This document shows, piece by piece, positions 11,024-23,050 of a DNA stretch of 64,000 bases; the stretch's first letter is position 1, and each line of letters begins with the position of its first letter. The stretch spans positions 1,798,001 to 1,862,000 of the forward strand of contig JAHQIY010000016.1 of the NCBI GenBank assembly GCA_019054805.1, written 5' to 3'. The notes below the pieces were generated by a model. That model was given only the letters and a program-made list of their open reading frames with translations, was not told the origin of the DNA and ran no database searches. Both the position numbers and the translations under genes were made by a program. This DNA comes from Brachionus manjavacas (taxonomy: Eukaryota > Rotifera > Eurotatoria > Ploima > Brachionidae).

Positions 11024-12394
11024 TTTTCTTTTTTAAATTTAAATTTGATAACTAGAGATGTGTCTATGAAGAAAATTTATCTTCATAACAGTTAATGAAT
11101 AAAAATTATTAGGCAATTAGTTTATTCTTCTTGACAACATTTAAGGAGGTTGTTTCTAAACAAACTGATAGAATAATTTTGTATTATCTTTTTTTGTGAT
11201 AAATATGATGAAGAATTATTTTAAGTATCTAATTAATTTGATAAATTTAATGAAATAATAATACCATTCAAAAAAAGTAATAATTTTATTTCAAATTTTG
11301 CTTAATTGAAATGTATTTGAATGTATTTATTGTAACCTTTTTAAAAATTAATTTTAAAAATATTTTAAATGTAATAAAAAGCAAATATAAATTTGTCTTT
11401 ATCATCTAGAACAGCTGAATCGATCCATATACATGTTCTATCTATCTTATAATGCAGCACAATATCATCAAGAATTGATAAAAAATTGGAAAGTATGATA
11501 AATATGACTGAGGATTGAAATTAATCAAAAAGAGATTAAAATAAAGAAAAAATGTGATTCATGCTGTTTATTTAAAATGATTTAAATACATAAAGTCTAC
11601 TGTAATGTGAAATCATTTAAGTAATTTTTTTAATAAAAATTAAGCTATAAAAAAGTTATAAAAATATTAAGTCAATTATTTAAAAGAACAAGTTTTTGTT
11701 TTTCATTTAGAAAGAATTTTGAATATAAAACAAATTAACTGTCTAAATTTTTACTCATGAAATCATTTAGGTAGTTTTTTATTTTTTTTTTCATCTAATT
11801 TACTATTCAAAATAAAATTAAGATCACAAAAATTAATATGAAAATTTATTTAAAAAAAAGTTAAGAACGCTTTAAGGAAAGAAGAGATGAGTTTTAATGT
11901 GTTGATTAACATCTTTAAAAAATATTTTTTTTCACAGATTAATTTTTTTTTTTAGTTTTTAATCCTCAGCCCTAAAATATTTATGCTTAAAATAGCAGGT
12001 GATTGCTAAAAAAATTTCTAATAAAAATTAGTTCAAGAAATACAGATTTAAAAATTAAAAATAAATAATCCATATTTTGAAATACTTTAAAAACTGAGCT
12101 AGAACGTTTTCGATCCATAATTAATGACTTTCAAGAGGATTAAAATTGGTGAAGATTTTGAAGAACATGGACAAACAGATATTAACGTGTCGATGTAGTA
12201 TTAATTTGGCTCAATAGGATTTTAGTGGTTTCCTTTAGCAATATGTAAAAAGGTATATACATGGCTTGAAACAAATTAAATTGTCACTGGTAACAATATA
12301 TAGTTAATTAAAATTTAAAAATATGCTAGAGTTTTTCTTGCTTCAGGTTTTATTCAGATTTTTTCAGGTCCTTTTTGGTTCTTTACAATTTCTA

Positions 12395-12475
12395 TACTAA
12401 AGATCAAAAAAAGAGCTTTTAACTGTTAAATTTTAAACATTTTATCTAAATGAGATGAACTTTTTTTTTCTGAAA
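12395..12475. repeat. Relative of the 6.9-kb inverted-repeat spacer
   Basis: Shares blocks AAAAAGAGCTTTTAACT and TTATCTAAATGAGAT with the reverse complement of about 6890-6945, in the same order and spacing. It lacks the 43-bp arms, so it is either a fragment or a different element sharing the core. Confidence 0.45.
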
Positions 12476-13264
12476 TTTCGAACAACCATTAATGAACACC
12501 CGTTAATTAAAAAATTCAAAATAATTATTGCAGAAGAAATTTAAAAAATATAAATATAATTTTTTTCAAATTTTCTAGATCAGGCTCTTAACCAAAAAAC
12601 TTAAATACAAATGGGTTGACTAGTAAATAAAGATTTACCATATTTCTGAATTTTCTTGCAATTTTTGTCAAAAAGTCAAAAATTCATTGAATGCAAAAAA
12701 AATCTCACGATCATGTGAAGGAATAAAAAGTGACTTGAAAAATTGAATAAATCCTAGAATAATTCCTCTACATAAATGAAATAAACAGAAAAATGTATTT
12801 GATTAATTTGTAAAACTGGAGAAAAAATTGACTTAAGGATCTCGTAACTTCGAGTCATCAAAATTAAGACAATTTATTATTGTAAAATACTTTAGAATAT
12901 ACTGACTGAATAGAATAGATCGTGATAACATGATTAAAACTTAATAGATTAGAATCTTAAATACAAAATATTTTTTATATTATTTAGTAAAAAAATTCTT
13001 TTTTTCGCCCCAATTGATCTTTAATCGATTTTTATAAAATATTTATTTGAAAATTTTTTGAAAAATTCAAAATCCACATAAAAGCATCCAAATCATGGCT
13101 TTAAATGGTATTTTAATATTAATCAAAATGTATAACTGCCAAACAAAGCTAAATTATTTATTGCAAAATTACAAAATATTCATTTAGATTTTATTTTACT
13201 TCGGAAAATTTTTTTCCTAATTAAAGATTAATCAAATCATGTTTAATAAAGGTTAAACATTTGA

Positions 13265-13365
13265 TATTAAAAAATTTGATAAAAAATACATTTTTTTAAA
13301 TCTAAAACTAAAAATTTGATTTGAAATTTACATTTGATCATTAACTTTAATTTGGCCTTAATTTT
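13265..13365. repeat. Dispersed repeat, copy 2
   Basis: Direct-orientation partner of 7470-7575, with visible substitutions and short indels. No coding content. Confidence 0.5.
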
Positions 13366-13648
13366 AACTTTATTTATTTTTGAATTTTTTTTAATTTATT
13401 AATCTGAAGAAGCTGTAGCTCGTCACAGATACAAATAACAAATAAATAACAAAAAATTAATAAATTCTATTTGATTAATTATTACTTTAAAAGTTTTAAA
13501 AAATTTATTTAAATAATTTCGATATGAAAATCATAAAAACTGAAAGATAACCGATTCTATATCTATTCTTTAACATAAATTAGAAAAAAAAATGCTCGAA
13601 TGTAAAACAATAATTTCTTGGTTAAATTGAATGCCAAAGGAACCAAAT

Positions 13649-15183
13649 TTACAGATCACTTTTGGCCTTTACTTTCTTTCCACTGCGGTCATAGCCGGTC
13701 AGTGGATTTGTTGAATGACGAGCAATGTACTTGACAAAATCGTCAACTTCTCTGCCTCCTTCGTACTTCAGCGGGCTGCGTTTGTTATTTCTTGGTGCAA
13801 AGAAAATAGTTGGAAATCTAGACAAGAAAAATATTAGACCAGCAAAAATTAAAATTAATTTCAATCATTCACTGACCCTTTGACATCATATTGAGCTGGA
13901 ACATCATTGGCAGTAGCGTCCATCTTAGCGATCACAACCTCGCTTTCCTCACTCAACTTCTTGGCCAGTTCTTCGTATTTGGGCGCCAATGATTTACAGT
14001 GTCCGCACCACGGAGCATAGAACTCAATGAGAACATCTTTGCTCTCGTCGTTCACAACTTCTTCAAAATTTTTAGCGACCACAGTGCGAACAGCGTCCGG
14101 GTTGGATGCGGGCACTGGCTCTGATTTCATGTAGGGCTGCAAATTGCCAGCAGCCAAGTCGCGGGCAAATTTCTCCAAATTGTCAACTGAAAAGTCTCCA
14201 TCAAACTTGAACTTTTCGTTTCGCGCTCCACGACCAATAATGTACTTGGTGTCGGCTTCGGGCGATTCAATGCCGAATTCGGACAATTCTTGGGCAAAGT
14301 CAGTGACAGAAGAAATGGCATAGTTTAGATTAATGGCCTCGTTTTTGAGCTTTTGAGCCACTTTAATAACTCTATTTCGCACATAATTCGATCCCTTCAC
14401 ATCTTTCACATAGTCCACATTGAACAAAACAACAACGAGCGGATTTTTGAAATCTCCCGCATTCGACACTGTCCTGTGGCCGACTAGTCCGTGGATTTCA
14501 TCCTTGACAAATTGGCGCATCTGGTTAGCCGATGCCGGTCCGGCGTAGACCACTTGGGATGGAAGCAGCTTGACTTGTAGTCTTGGCGGCTGGTAAATAA
14601 CAAGCTGATCCTCGTGGCCGTACTTGGCCAGAACTTCGGGGTTGCTGGAGTGAGCGAACCTGTAGTTTTCGGCCAATTGATCGGCCACTTTTTTGAACTC
14701 GGCAGCTAGCGGACTGTCAGCAGATTTGAAAAATCCGACCACAGAATGGTCGACACTGGATAGGAACTTCTCGGCCTCTTCTACCGAGTTGAGTTGTTTG
14801 GAAGTGGGGCCGGCTTTGGTGCGCATGTATTTGACAATGCCGTCTGCGTCTCTCGGTCCATTGTAGTCAGCTGACACTTCTCCGTTCTTGAATATTTTCA
14901 ATGTTGGGTATCCATTGACGCCCATTCGGCCGCACACCTTGGTCTCAACTGTACAATCCACTTTGATCAAAGCGACTGGTGGCTCGTTTTGTTTGAGCAC
15001 TGGGGCCGCTTTGTCGAACTCAGGCGCCATTCGTTTGCAGTGTCCGCACCACGGCGCGTAGAACTTCACCAACGCTATTTCGTGTTGAACAATGTTGGAG
15101 TCAAAGTTGGCGTCGGTGTACTCTAGGACGTCGTTGGCCATCGCCAGTGACGCCACACATAACAACAGTCCTAACTTGAACAT
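13649..15183 (-). CDS. PDIA3: Protein disulfide isomerase A3 (ERp57) orthologue
   Basis: Two exons (15183-13877 and 13817-13649) join at Lys-Gly|Phe-Pro-Thr, giving 491 aa. Order: signal peptide (MFKLGLLLCVASLAMA), thioredoxin domain a with active site WCGHC (Cys46/Cys49), domains b and b', thioredoxin domain a' with a second WCGHC (Cys393/Cys396), and a C-terminus ending AKSDL, a KDEL-type ER retrieval signal. Conserved landmarks GSNYVRNRVIKVAQK, the cis-proline loop GYPTLKIF and KMDATANDVPAQYDVKG point to ERp57 rather than classical PDI. It oxidises and isomerises disulfides of glycoproteins in the ER lumen with calnexin and calreticulin. Coding GC is much higher than in neighbouring DNA, which fits strong expression. 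A TTTTCAAAG acceptor-like site sits about 20 nt before the ATG. Confidence 0.95.
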
Positions 15184-15924
15184 GTCTTGTATTTTTGTGT
15201 CTTTGAAAATAAAAGTTTATGAGAGAAAGAAAGAAAAAAGGAGAAAATATTTGTATGTGTTCAAATAGTGTGAGTTATGAATAGATAGTTGTTGGCCAAA
15301 TTTGATTGGTTTTTTTCGGAAATATTTTCTAATAAATATTCATTTGAATCTTTAAAAAAAATAGAAAAATTTTTTATTAAAAGATCAGTCAAAAGAATAA
15401 TTTTTGCTTTTCGTTTTGAACCATTCAAATTTAAATACGTATCAAAGCTTGTTGGAAAGCTCTCTAGTGAACACATCACACACAACCTGATGTGCTTTCG
15501 TGTATGCTTTGAACCCGTTCATAATTTTTAAATTTGGTTGCATTTTAATTTTTTTCTTGCAACAACCTTCACATTTGACATAGAGGGCTTTTGTGATTGT
15601 CTTCTCGTTTCTCCAGCTGTCACGTTATTTTATTTGCTTAAGGTAATAAATAACAACTTTAGAAATCAATTAGACGTTATGTTGCCGCTAGCAAAATAAT
15701 TAAATTTTAATAAAAACATGACTCCAACAATTCGGCATTGTATTTCATTTTCATTTAATTTTTTTACTTTTTAAATCCACTAATATTGATCTTTTTTTCA
15801 ATAAAAAAAATATTATTTATTTCAACAAGCATCACATAGGGCTATTGCAAAAATACGGATCATCCCTTAGAGGCCGAATGGAATAATTAAATAAACTCCG
15901 GTTAAGTGTTTTAAAGGACAAAAT

Positions 15925-16198
15925 ATTGTGCTATTTCACGCGCAATTGAGACCTAAGCCATTTGAACGGCTGTGCAGTCCGAAGAAAAGGTTCTAGAGCT
16001 TAGCTCTAAATTGCGCTTGAAAGAGCAAAAAAAGTTGCATCTGAAAAGTGGTGGATGCCGGAAGGCGGTCCTATGGTTCTGTCTAAAAAATTGGTACGAA
16101 ATTAAAATTTTTTGATTTCTTTCTTTTTTCAAAGATCTGTGCACCAAAAACTAAAAGTCCAAGGGCTTAGGTCTCAATTGAGCATGAAAGAGCATAAT
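15925..16198. repeat. MITE-like element with 35-bp terminal inverted repeats
   Basis: Arm 15925-15959 and the reverse complement of 16164-16198 agree at 31 of 35 positions, including a perfect 17-bp core CAATTGAGACCTAAGCC. A third, internal copy of the arm lies in direct orientation to the right arm near 15997-16030 (GAGCTTAGCTCTAAATTG, then TGAAAGAGCA). The interior is less AT-rich than its surroundings. No clear target-site duplication is seen. Confidence 0.7.
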
Positions 16199-17803
16199 AC
16201 AGAGTTTTTAAAAAAGAGCTATTTTTTTATTTATCAAATATCGAATTTATATTTTTAAAGAAACTTTTGGGCTTTAAATATTTACAAATAATATTTAATT
16301 TAATTTAAAAGCTAAAGTTCATCGGTAATCTTGTGTTTGTGCTGAATTTTTATAAATTGGAACTGGAAAGACGGCTTTGTTAATGGAAATTGAACTTTTA
16401 AATAGAAATGCGTCTAATAAAGTGAAAAAAAGATCTTTATCTCAAATTTTAGAGTAATACACAATAAACTTGCCAAATTCTTTTGTAATTATTTTATTTA
16501 TTACGAATGATTAGATCATCTTTCTTTTCTATCTTTTAGTTCTTATTTAATATTTTATTTCAAGTATTGTTTTATACGACCCTAAACCCAATGTCTGTGG
16601 TCAAAGTATGTTTGATAAAAAAGAAAAGAACAAAATATTGAGGAAAGAGCTGAAGAAGAGAATTTTTTTATCTTTTATAGAATGGATGTTATATTTTAAA
16701 ATTCTTCAATTAAATAAGATTAATTGATATTGAAATTATTTCAAAAATTTATTTTGGCAGAAAAAATCATTCATTTCAAATTGAATTCAAATTAAATTTA
16801 TTGATTAAACAACAAGAAAATTTGACGCATTAAAAATCAATTTAGCGATATGTACCATTTTTATTTTTGATGCTTTTGTTGAGTCAATTTAGTTAAGTTT
16901 AGTTAAGTCAATGAAAATTAAAAAAAAAAAAACAATTTTGCATTTGTCTTTTCAAATTTTAGTTTTTATAGATAAATTTAAATCTAATAATTAAATAAAG
17001 AGAAATATTAAAAGAACAATAAAATTATTTCAAATATTCAAAACTTCACTTTTACTAAATATTTAGAAACTATATTGATGCATAATTTTCAGTGTTTTTG
17101 CCGAGTTTTCGATGTTTAAAAAAATTATTTTATTTTAAAAATTTTTTTACGAAAACTCTAATTTACACTTAAATATTTTGATTTGAGGTGGTTCATAAAA
17201 ACATGTTTCAAATTGACAACTCGATCGGCCATTTTTGGACATAATATTTTTATGGTTTATTCTGTTGGTTTTTGACAATATTTTATAAAACTATAAATTT
17301 TTCAATTCCTTTATTTCGTAAAAATGAACCATTTGTTTTTTTCATTGTTTGATTTTAAGATTTCGACATAAAAATTCTGAATAAATTGTATCGCAAATTT
17401 CATTGAAAAACCAAATGCTTATTAATTTTAATAAAATCTATAAATCAGATTTTTTAATTAATTTTTATCTTAGCTTTTTATTCATTTTACAATTTAGCAT
17501 AGATTTAAATTTAATTTTCGTATTTTTTTAAATAATCTCAAAATGAAATCTTATAAAATTTTTAGAATAGAAAACTATATAATCTGGTTTATTCTGGTTT
17601 AAAAATGGAACAAAAAAATTGTTTTTTTAGTAATTTGATTATTTTCTCAACAAATACTTTAAAAATATAAAAAAAAGTAAAAGAAACTGCACGAATTTAT
17701 AAACTTTACTTTTATATACTTTGAATTTTGAGATAATTCTTATAGATTCTGAAAATCAATTCAAACAAATAAAAACTAGTTAAATATTTAGAAAAAAATC
17801 GCA

Positions 17804-17804
<1 letters not shown>

Positions 17805-17864
<60 letters not shown>
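17805..17864. repeat. (ATT)20 microsatellite
   Basis: An uninterrupted run of twenty ATT triplets in intergenic DNA, about 950 bp downstream of the Ig-protein stop. Length is likely to vary between individuals. Confidence 0.95.
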
Positions 17865-18811
17865 TTAGTGTAACACTTCATGAGTGATGATAAACAAGAA
17901 GAAAAAAATAGATATTTGTTCTTACAAATCATAAGCTTTATGAATTATCTAACAAAGCAAACAATGAATTTTTTAATGTAATTTTTGACAGCCAAATGTT
18001 AAACAAACAATATATATCTGTTTAAGTTTAATATCTGTATATCTTAAAGATAAAATCTACACATCTTAAATTTTGTATTTCTTTTTCTCGAGATTAGTAG
18101 GATGATTTTTTCAATATTAAAAATTAAAAAAAAACTAAATAAAAGGTTTCGAAATTAAAAATTAAGCTTTTAAAAAATATTTTTTTCGTAATTATCAGAA
18201 TTATAATTCCGTGTTTTGACAATTACAAATTTTTCAAATGCATGAAAAAACATGACATTCTCTTGAGCCTTGCGAATATGCTTTGCACAACATAATTATA
18301 TAGTTTATTGTTAGTGAGTTTTAATCTAATTTGTTTCTAGGACACAAAATCCAAGTTAATTAACAGACTTGAGATTTTTATTTTGATATTAATGAAATAA
18401 AGCAAATATTTATGGTTTTATTTTAGAAAATATATCTAATATTTACAACAATAAATTTTTACTAAATTCCATGAAATGCAGCTTGTCAATTAAAACCTAA
18501 CAGTTATTAAAAATGACAATTCAGTGCTGGAATAAAAATAATGTTTCCTTATTATTTTGAAGCATCGAAATTATTTTATCAATTAAGCTTTTAATAAATA
18601 TCATTAAAAAGAATATCTCAAATATACAGTAATTTGACCTGAGGCGGTTAAATCTAAACTACAGACTAAATTAGTAATAACATCCTAAACAACAACAACA
18701 AAAGATTAAAACCAATTTTTATTAAAATAAATTAAAAGAAAAACAAAAAAAAAAACACATTAAAAACGGTTTATACAATCTGACATAAGAAAAATACTCT
18801 TTTCATTTTTG

Positions 18812-19715
18812 TTAAATTAAAAGCAAGATTCCAGTAATGATCGAACAAAACCCCAGTGCACTAGTCGACTGAACATTGGCACTATTGCCGAACTCAAATA
18901 TTCGTCGACTCACAGCATTTTTTATGTCAACGTGCTTAGAAACAGTTTGATTTCTGAACATGCACTTGTATTCTCCAACATTTTGCTCCGAAAACTTGTT
19001 GATTATAAGTCTGGTGGCAATAAAAGGCCGGTGATAGTGCTCTATTTTGAAATTAGACATACTCAAATTGACCTTTGCCATTCCATCTATTAGGCGATCA
19101 TTGTCTTTGAACCATTTGAGAAAAGGAGCGCTTCTGTGCGGCAAAGGTGAATTTTCATCAACGACAAGAGTGCTATTGCAAGTGAGCATAACATTGTCGT
19201 TTGAATTGACAACTCGATTGGCCATGTTCAAATGTAAATCGGCTTCAACTCTGAGGAACACTGCTCGTTTGAGCGACTCGGGCTCAGCCATTACTTTACA
19301 CAAGTAGTAGCCTTCATCATCTAGTCTAACACGGCGAATCTCTAAATCCCACGATTGCTCTTTTTCCTCACTCGAGTTGACTATAACGCGTATGCGCAAA
19401 TCCTTGCGGTAATTGAATATACCCACTGTTAATGTCTCCGGTATTCGGCTTTTGCTGTACTGCCAAATTACATTGGCCTTTTTCAAATTCTCTATATGAC
19501 ACGGAATCGCCACTGTATCGCCGACTTTGGCGGTATAAGAAGTCGGTCCTGGCTTGATTGCAGTCTCGCTTAGCTCGATTCTAAAATCTTGACCCTTCAA
19601 AACTGTGAAAAATCCTTGGCAAAATAAATAAATTAGACAAAAAAAATTTTCTTTTCATCTTTTTTTTTTTTCTATTACCTGTAAAAGAAAGCACGAGAGC
19701 ACAAACGCGGTACAT
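18812..19715 (-). CDS. Two-immunoglobulin-domain surface protein, probably GPI-anchored (lachesin/zig/DPR-like)
   Basis: Two exons (19715-19679 and 19614-18812) give 279 aa. The split falls inside the signal peptide (MYRVCALVLSFTGFFTVLKG). Ig domain 1 (about 30-120) shows AIPCHIE, VIWQYSK and the DEGYYLCKV strand. Ig domain 2 (about 125-235) shows VMLTCNS, FLKWFKD and NVGEYKCMF. Each has the two intradomain cysteines and the tryptophan. A short linker leads to a C-terminal hydrophobic stretch (ALGFCSIITGILLLI) with no cytoplasmic tail, typical of a GPI-attachment signal. Proteins of this build (lachesin, zig-8, DPR) act in neuronal adhesion and synaptic specificity. I cannot choose between them. 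The upstream DNA contains several higher-GC islands that may be regulatory. Confidence 0.85.
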
Positions 19716-22700
19716 ATTTCGACTCGATTGATACAAAAAAATTTCAATAGAACTATTTTTTATTAATATCCGACCAACAAAAAAATAAATATGATGATGA
19801 TGAAAACAAATTTTTTTTTCTATCTTGTGTATCTCTAAGTTGGTCTTGTTTAGTTAAGTAATTAACCAAATGGGAATTTGGATAATTACGATGTGTGCTA
19901 GACCTCGGTCTTAGTCGGCTCTTGGTGAATTATTCAATTAAAGCGTTTGATGTGAATTTGGTATGACATGCAATTTGTGTGAGCTAAATGCAACTAATCA
20001 ACAAGTCCAAATGAATTAGTCTAAAAAAATGGAAGAAAAAAATGCATTAAGTTAACTGACAAAGAAAAATGCTTAGATTTTCTTTTCTAATGCGATTAAT
20101 TGCTCAAAGACTTTTTGCACTCTTCTAAAGCTAGCCGTGCCAGTGGAATTAAAGCCTATCGAATTGGTTCGATTTATTTTAATTATCAATAATGATAATA
20201 ACATAAATCTCAAAATGAGTCGAAACAATCAAAGAAATGAGTTAATTGAAGCGATTATGGACTTTTCAGACTATTTAATCGTTTTAGCAATGCCCATCGA
20301 TCCCCGAAGACTTTCAAAATTTAAATTTCATATGTGTCTAACTTTTTGGCAAAGAGCGCGCACAAGCCGCAAATTACTCATTCTGCTATCTCTAAACTAT
20401 TCTCCTTTACTTTTTTTAAATTAGCTTGATTGAGGGCTTTAGTTAATTCGCACCTTGACTACACATCTCTAGATAATTCTTCATAAACAACAAAGCACTA
20501 ATCTTCTTGGGCTCAAAACGCTAAGCGCCTAGCTGTTCTCTGGCACACTATTAACAAATTATTAGCTTTGTTTTTGCCTAGAAAAAAACATGTTTTTTTA
20601 TTTTAATTTAATCTATTTTTTTATTGATTAGATAATATACAAATAATAATTGTTAAGTTTTGTTTATTGATTTTTGAGCTGAGATTTGGATTAATTTTTC
20701 GATTTTGGTCCATTATGCTAGACTTGTTTGGAAACAGAAAAAAGAAATAGAGAAAAAAATTAAAAAATCTCGTCAACAAAGTCCACAGGCTTAATCAGTC
20801 GTGTTCAATGCATTAATGACAGGCCAGGTTTCAATGAAACAAAATTTCAACGCTGGTTAAATAAATATTTTTCTTCATTTTCTTTTTTGTTTTTTATTCT
20901 CTCAACAACAAAAGCCTTTTGAATCTAATTGAAAATTTAAATTAATTTAAATTTGAAGCTACCGTTTGCAGCTAAATGTTGTTTACTTATTCATACAAAT
21001 GCACGAGCTCGATTAAGATAGTCCGAGCACGTTCCACTCACATTCTCATGGCCGAGCCCGCATCAGCTATCTCTTTTCGAACCTACTTATTGAACACAGA
21101 TAAAGTTAAATAGAAATAAAAAACAAAATTAAAAATTGATTGAGAACAAAAATACACAAAAACATAAAACAGATAATTTCGTTTTATTGTTTAATGTTTT
21201 CCTATCAAATAAAATAAATTTGATTGAATTGAAACAAAAATTACGTAAATTAAAATCAGCAAATAATTAAAACAAATAAGAGAGAGAGAGAGAGAAAGAG
21301 AGGAAAAAAGAGTTAATATTGTTAGTGAATTTAGTCATACATTTCCTTGATTGTTGTTGCCCGAAGGTTCAAAAACGAGACACATTGCAAAATTTGCTAA
21401 TTAATTCCACTAGAGAGTTTAATTAAATTCTTAAATAGAGTATCTCTAAAAAATAGTTTAAATACTTAGCGATCGTGTTTTCTTTTTGGCTTTAGTTTAA
21501 ACAAATATTTATCGAGTAAATTGATACATTTCTTGACAGTGTATGATCTTAAGGAACTGGTAGTTTTAAGGCAGAGAACTGTTATATATCAATATGGTCA
21601 AGTTGTTTTATGTTTGCCAAAAATCAATGTTTATTCAAAAAGAAATTAAACTAATAATTTTGAAATTTGCATTAAATTTAGATTTTGGCTGGTATCAATC
21701 AAAATTAACCTTTTTCTGCTCAGTGATATCTGATTTATCGAAAATACAAAAAAAACGGTCTGAACCGCTTTTCAAATGTCTCTCGGCGACTTTTCAAAAA
21801 TGACAAGTTATTTAGGCCCCAGTGGATAAAATATGCTTTGTATCAGGGAAGCGCTGATTTTTTATGCAATTTAAAAGTGTTTACAAAATTAGATTTTTTT
21901 TAATAGTACAAAAAATTGTTTCATTTGAAGATTAATAAATAAAATATTGAATTAGTTTCGTTCAATTAGGCTGCAATTTAAATCAAGTGGATTGTAGCCG
22001 AGATTTGATTGAAATTGTGGTTTTCGAGCTGCCATTTGATTCTTACTAATATTTGAGATAAAATACTTAAACACTATTTGAATAGTAATCGAATATTGAT
22101 TTTAATACTAAATGGTCACTTTGTTTTATATTAAATTTATTTTATTTTTTATTTAATAGGGTTAATAATAATAATGATATTACTAAAAAATCAAATTTTT
22201 AGTTTTTGATGTGATTCCTACTGTTGCATTGAAGTGGCGTGTGGTGGTTTGATTAAAAAAAGTGTGATGTTGGGTCTTTGGTTTATTAATGTTGAAATTT
22301 ATCTACATTTTAACTTTCAATTTTTAATAATATCAACTTAATTTTCAGAGATTTTCTAAAAAAAATTAAAATTTTTGAATTTAAGCATTGAAATTTTATT
22401 TTTTTTATTTTTAAATCCAATTAAAGCAAATTTTAATTTTATTATTATTTAAAAATGTAAAATAAATAATTTTAAATTTGAATAAATGAAGTGTTTATCG
22501 GTCTTTTATGGCCAGGGGCATTAGTATGTTAATTAACGTTGAAGCTATTGAAAAAACATAGATTTTAAATTCGCACAAAATCGTTTTGGAAAAAATAATA
22601 GCGTTTTTGAATAATTTTAACTATGCTTTATAAATTTTTTATTTTCTAGTAATTTAATTGTTTTTTAAAAGATAGTTAGGCTTAAAAACACAACTTCATC

Positions 22701-23050
22701 TAATATTCTCAACCTGCATGGTCCGAATGTTCATATTTGATTCATTCCGAACTCGGCTAGTATTAATGCATGAACATGAATTTTTCAGTTTAAAGCATTC
22801 AATAAATTTATTTTTTTAGTCAATCATTAATTTGTGTTTTTAGCCCGATTTATTAACTTTTTATCAAATGATAATAACAAAAAATGAATTAATGCCAAAA
22901 TTCGCTTAAGGCATAGTCAAAACTATTTAAATTAATTAAAAAATAAAAAAAATCATAAACATTTATTAAAAACTTTTTCATATAAACTCCATAAATTGAG
23001 CATTTAATCTAATTTTATTTGCTCTATAGTTTTTTATTTGATCTATTTTA
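19716..23050. other. Long intergenic gap with higher-GC islands
   Basis: No gene recognised. GC-richer stretches at roughly 19850-20140, 20330-20560 and 20950-21090 stand out from the AT-rich background and could be regulatory DNA or untranslated exons of the Ig gene. An AG-rich tract lies at 21279-21303. A plus-strand open frame at 20137-20424 has no family signature. Confidence 0.45.
21279..21303. repeat. (AG)n tract
   Basis: A run of AG dinucleotides with one interruption. Simple sequence, no other function seen. Confidence 0.9.

Larger units (their letters stand above)
11024..13648. other. Long AT-rich intergenic gap
   Basis: No gene recognised. It contains relatives of sequences in the 6.8-7.6 kb gap: near 12395-12475 (reverse orientation to the 6874-6983 spacer) and 13265-13365 (same orientation as 7470-7575). 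The rest is A/T-run rich. Confidence 0.5.
15184..18811. other. Long AT-rich intergenic gap
   Basis: Holds the ERp57 upstream region, an imperfect inverted-repeat element (15925-16198) and an ATT microsatellite (17805-17864). Short open frames here have no family signature. No RNA gene is seen. Confidence 0.5.

Noticed and set aside
15953..16147. Open frame inside the three-arm repeat
   Set aside because: It spans the repeat interior and has no protein-like signature; best explained as chance coding potential of less AT-rich repeat DNA.
17805..17864. ATT run considered as a CRISPR-like or tandem array
   Set aside because: It is a pure trinucleotide microsatellite without spacers, in a eukaryotic genome.
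20137..20424. Plus-strand open frame of 95 codons upstream of the Ig gene
   Set aside because: Starts with a plausible ATG region but has no domain, signal peptide or joinable exons, and lies in a higher-GC patch where long frames arise by chance.
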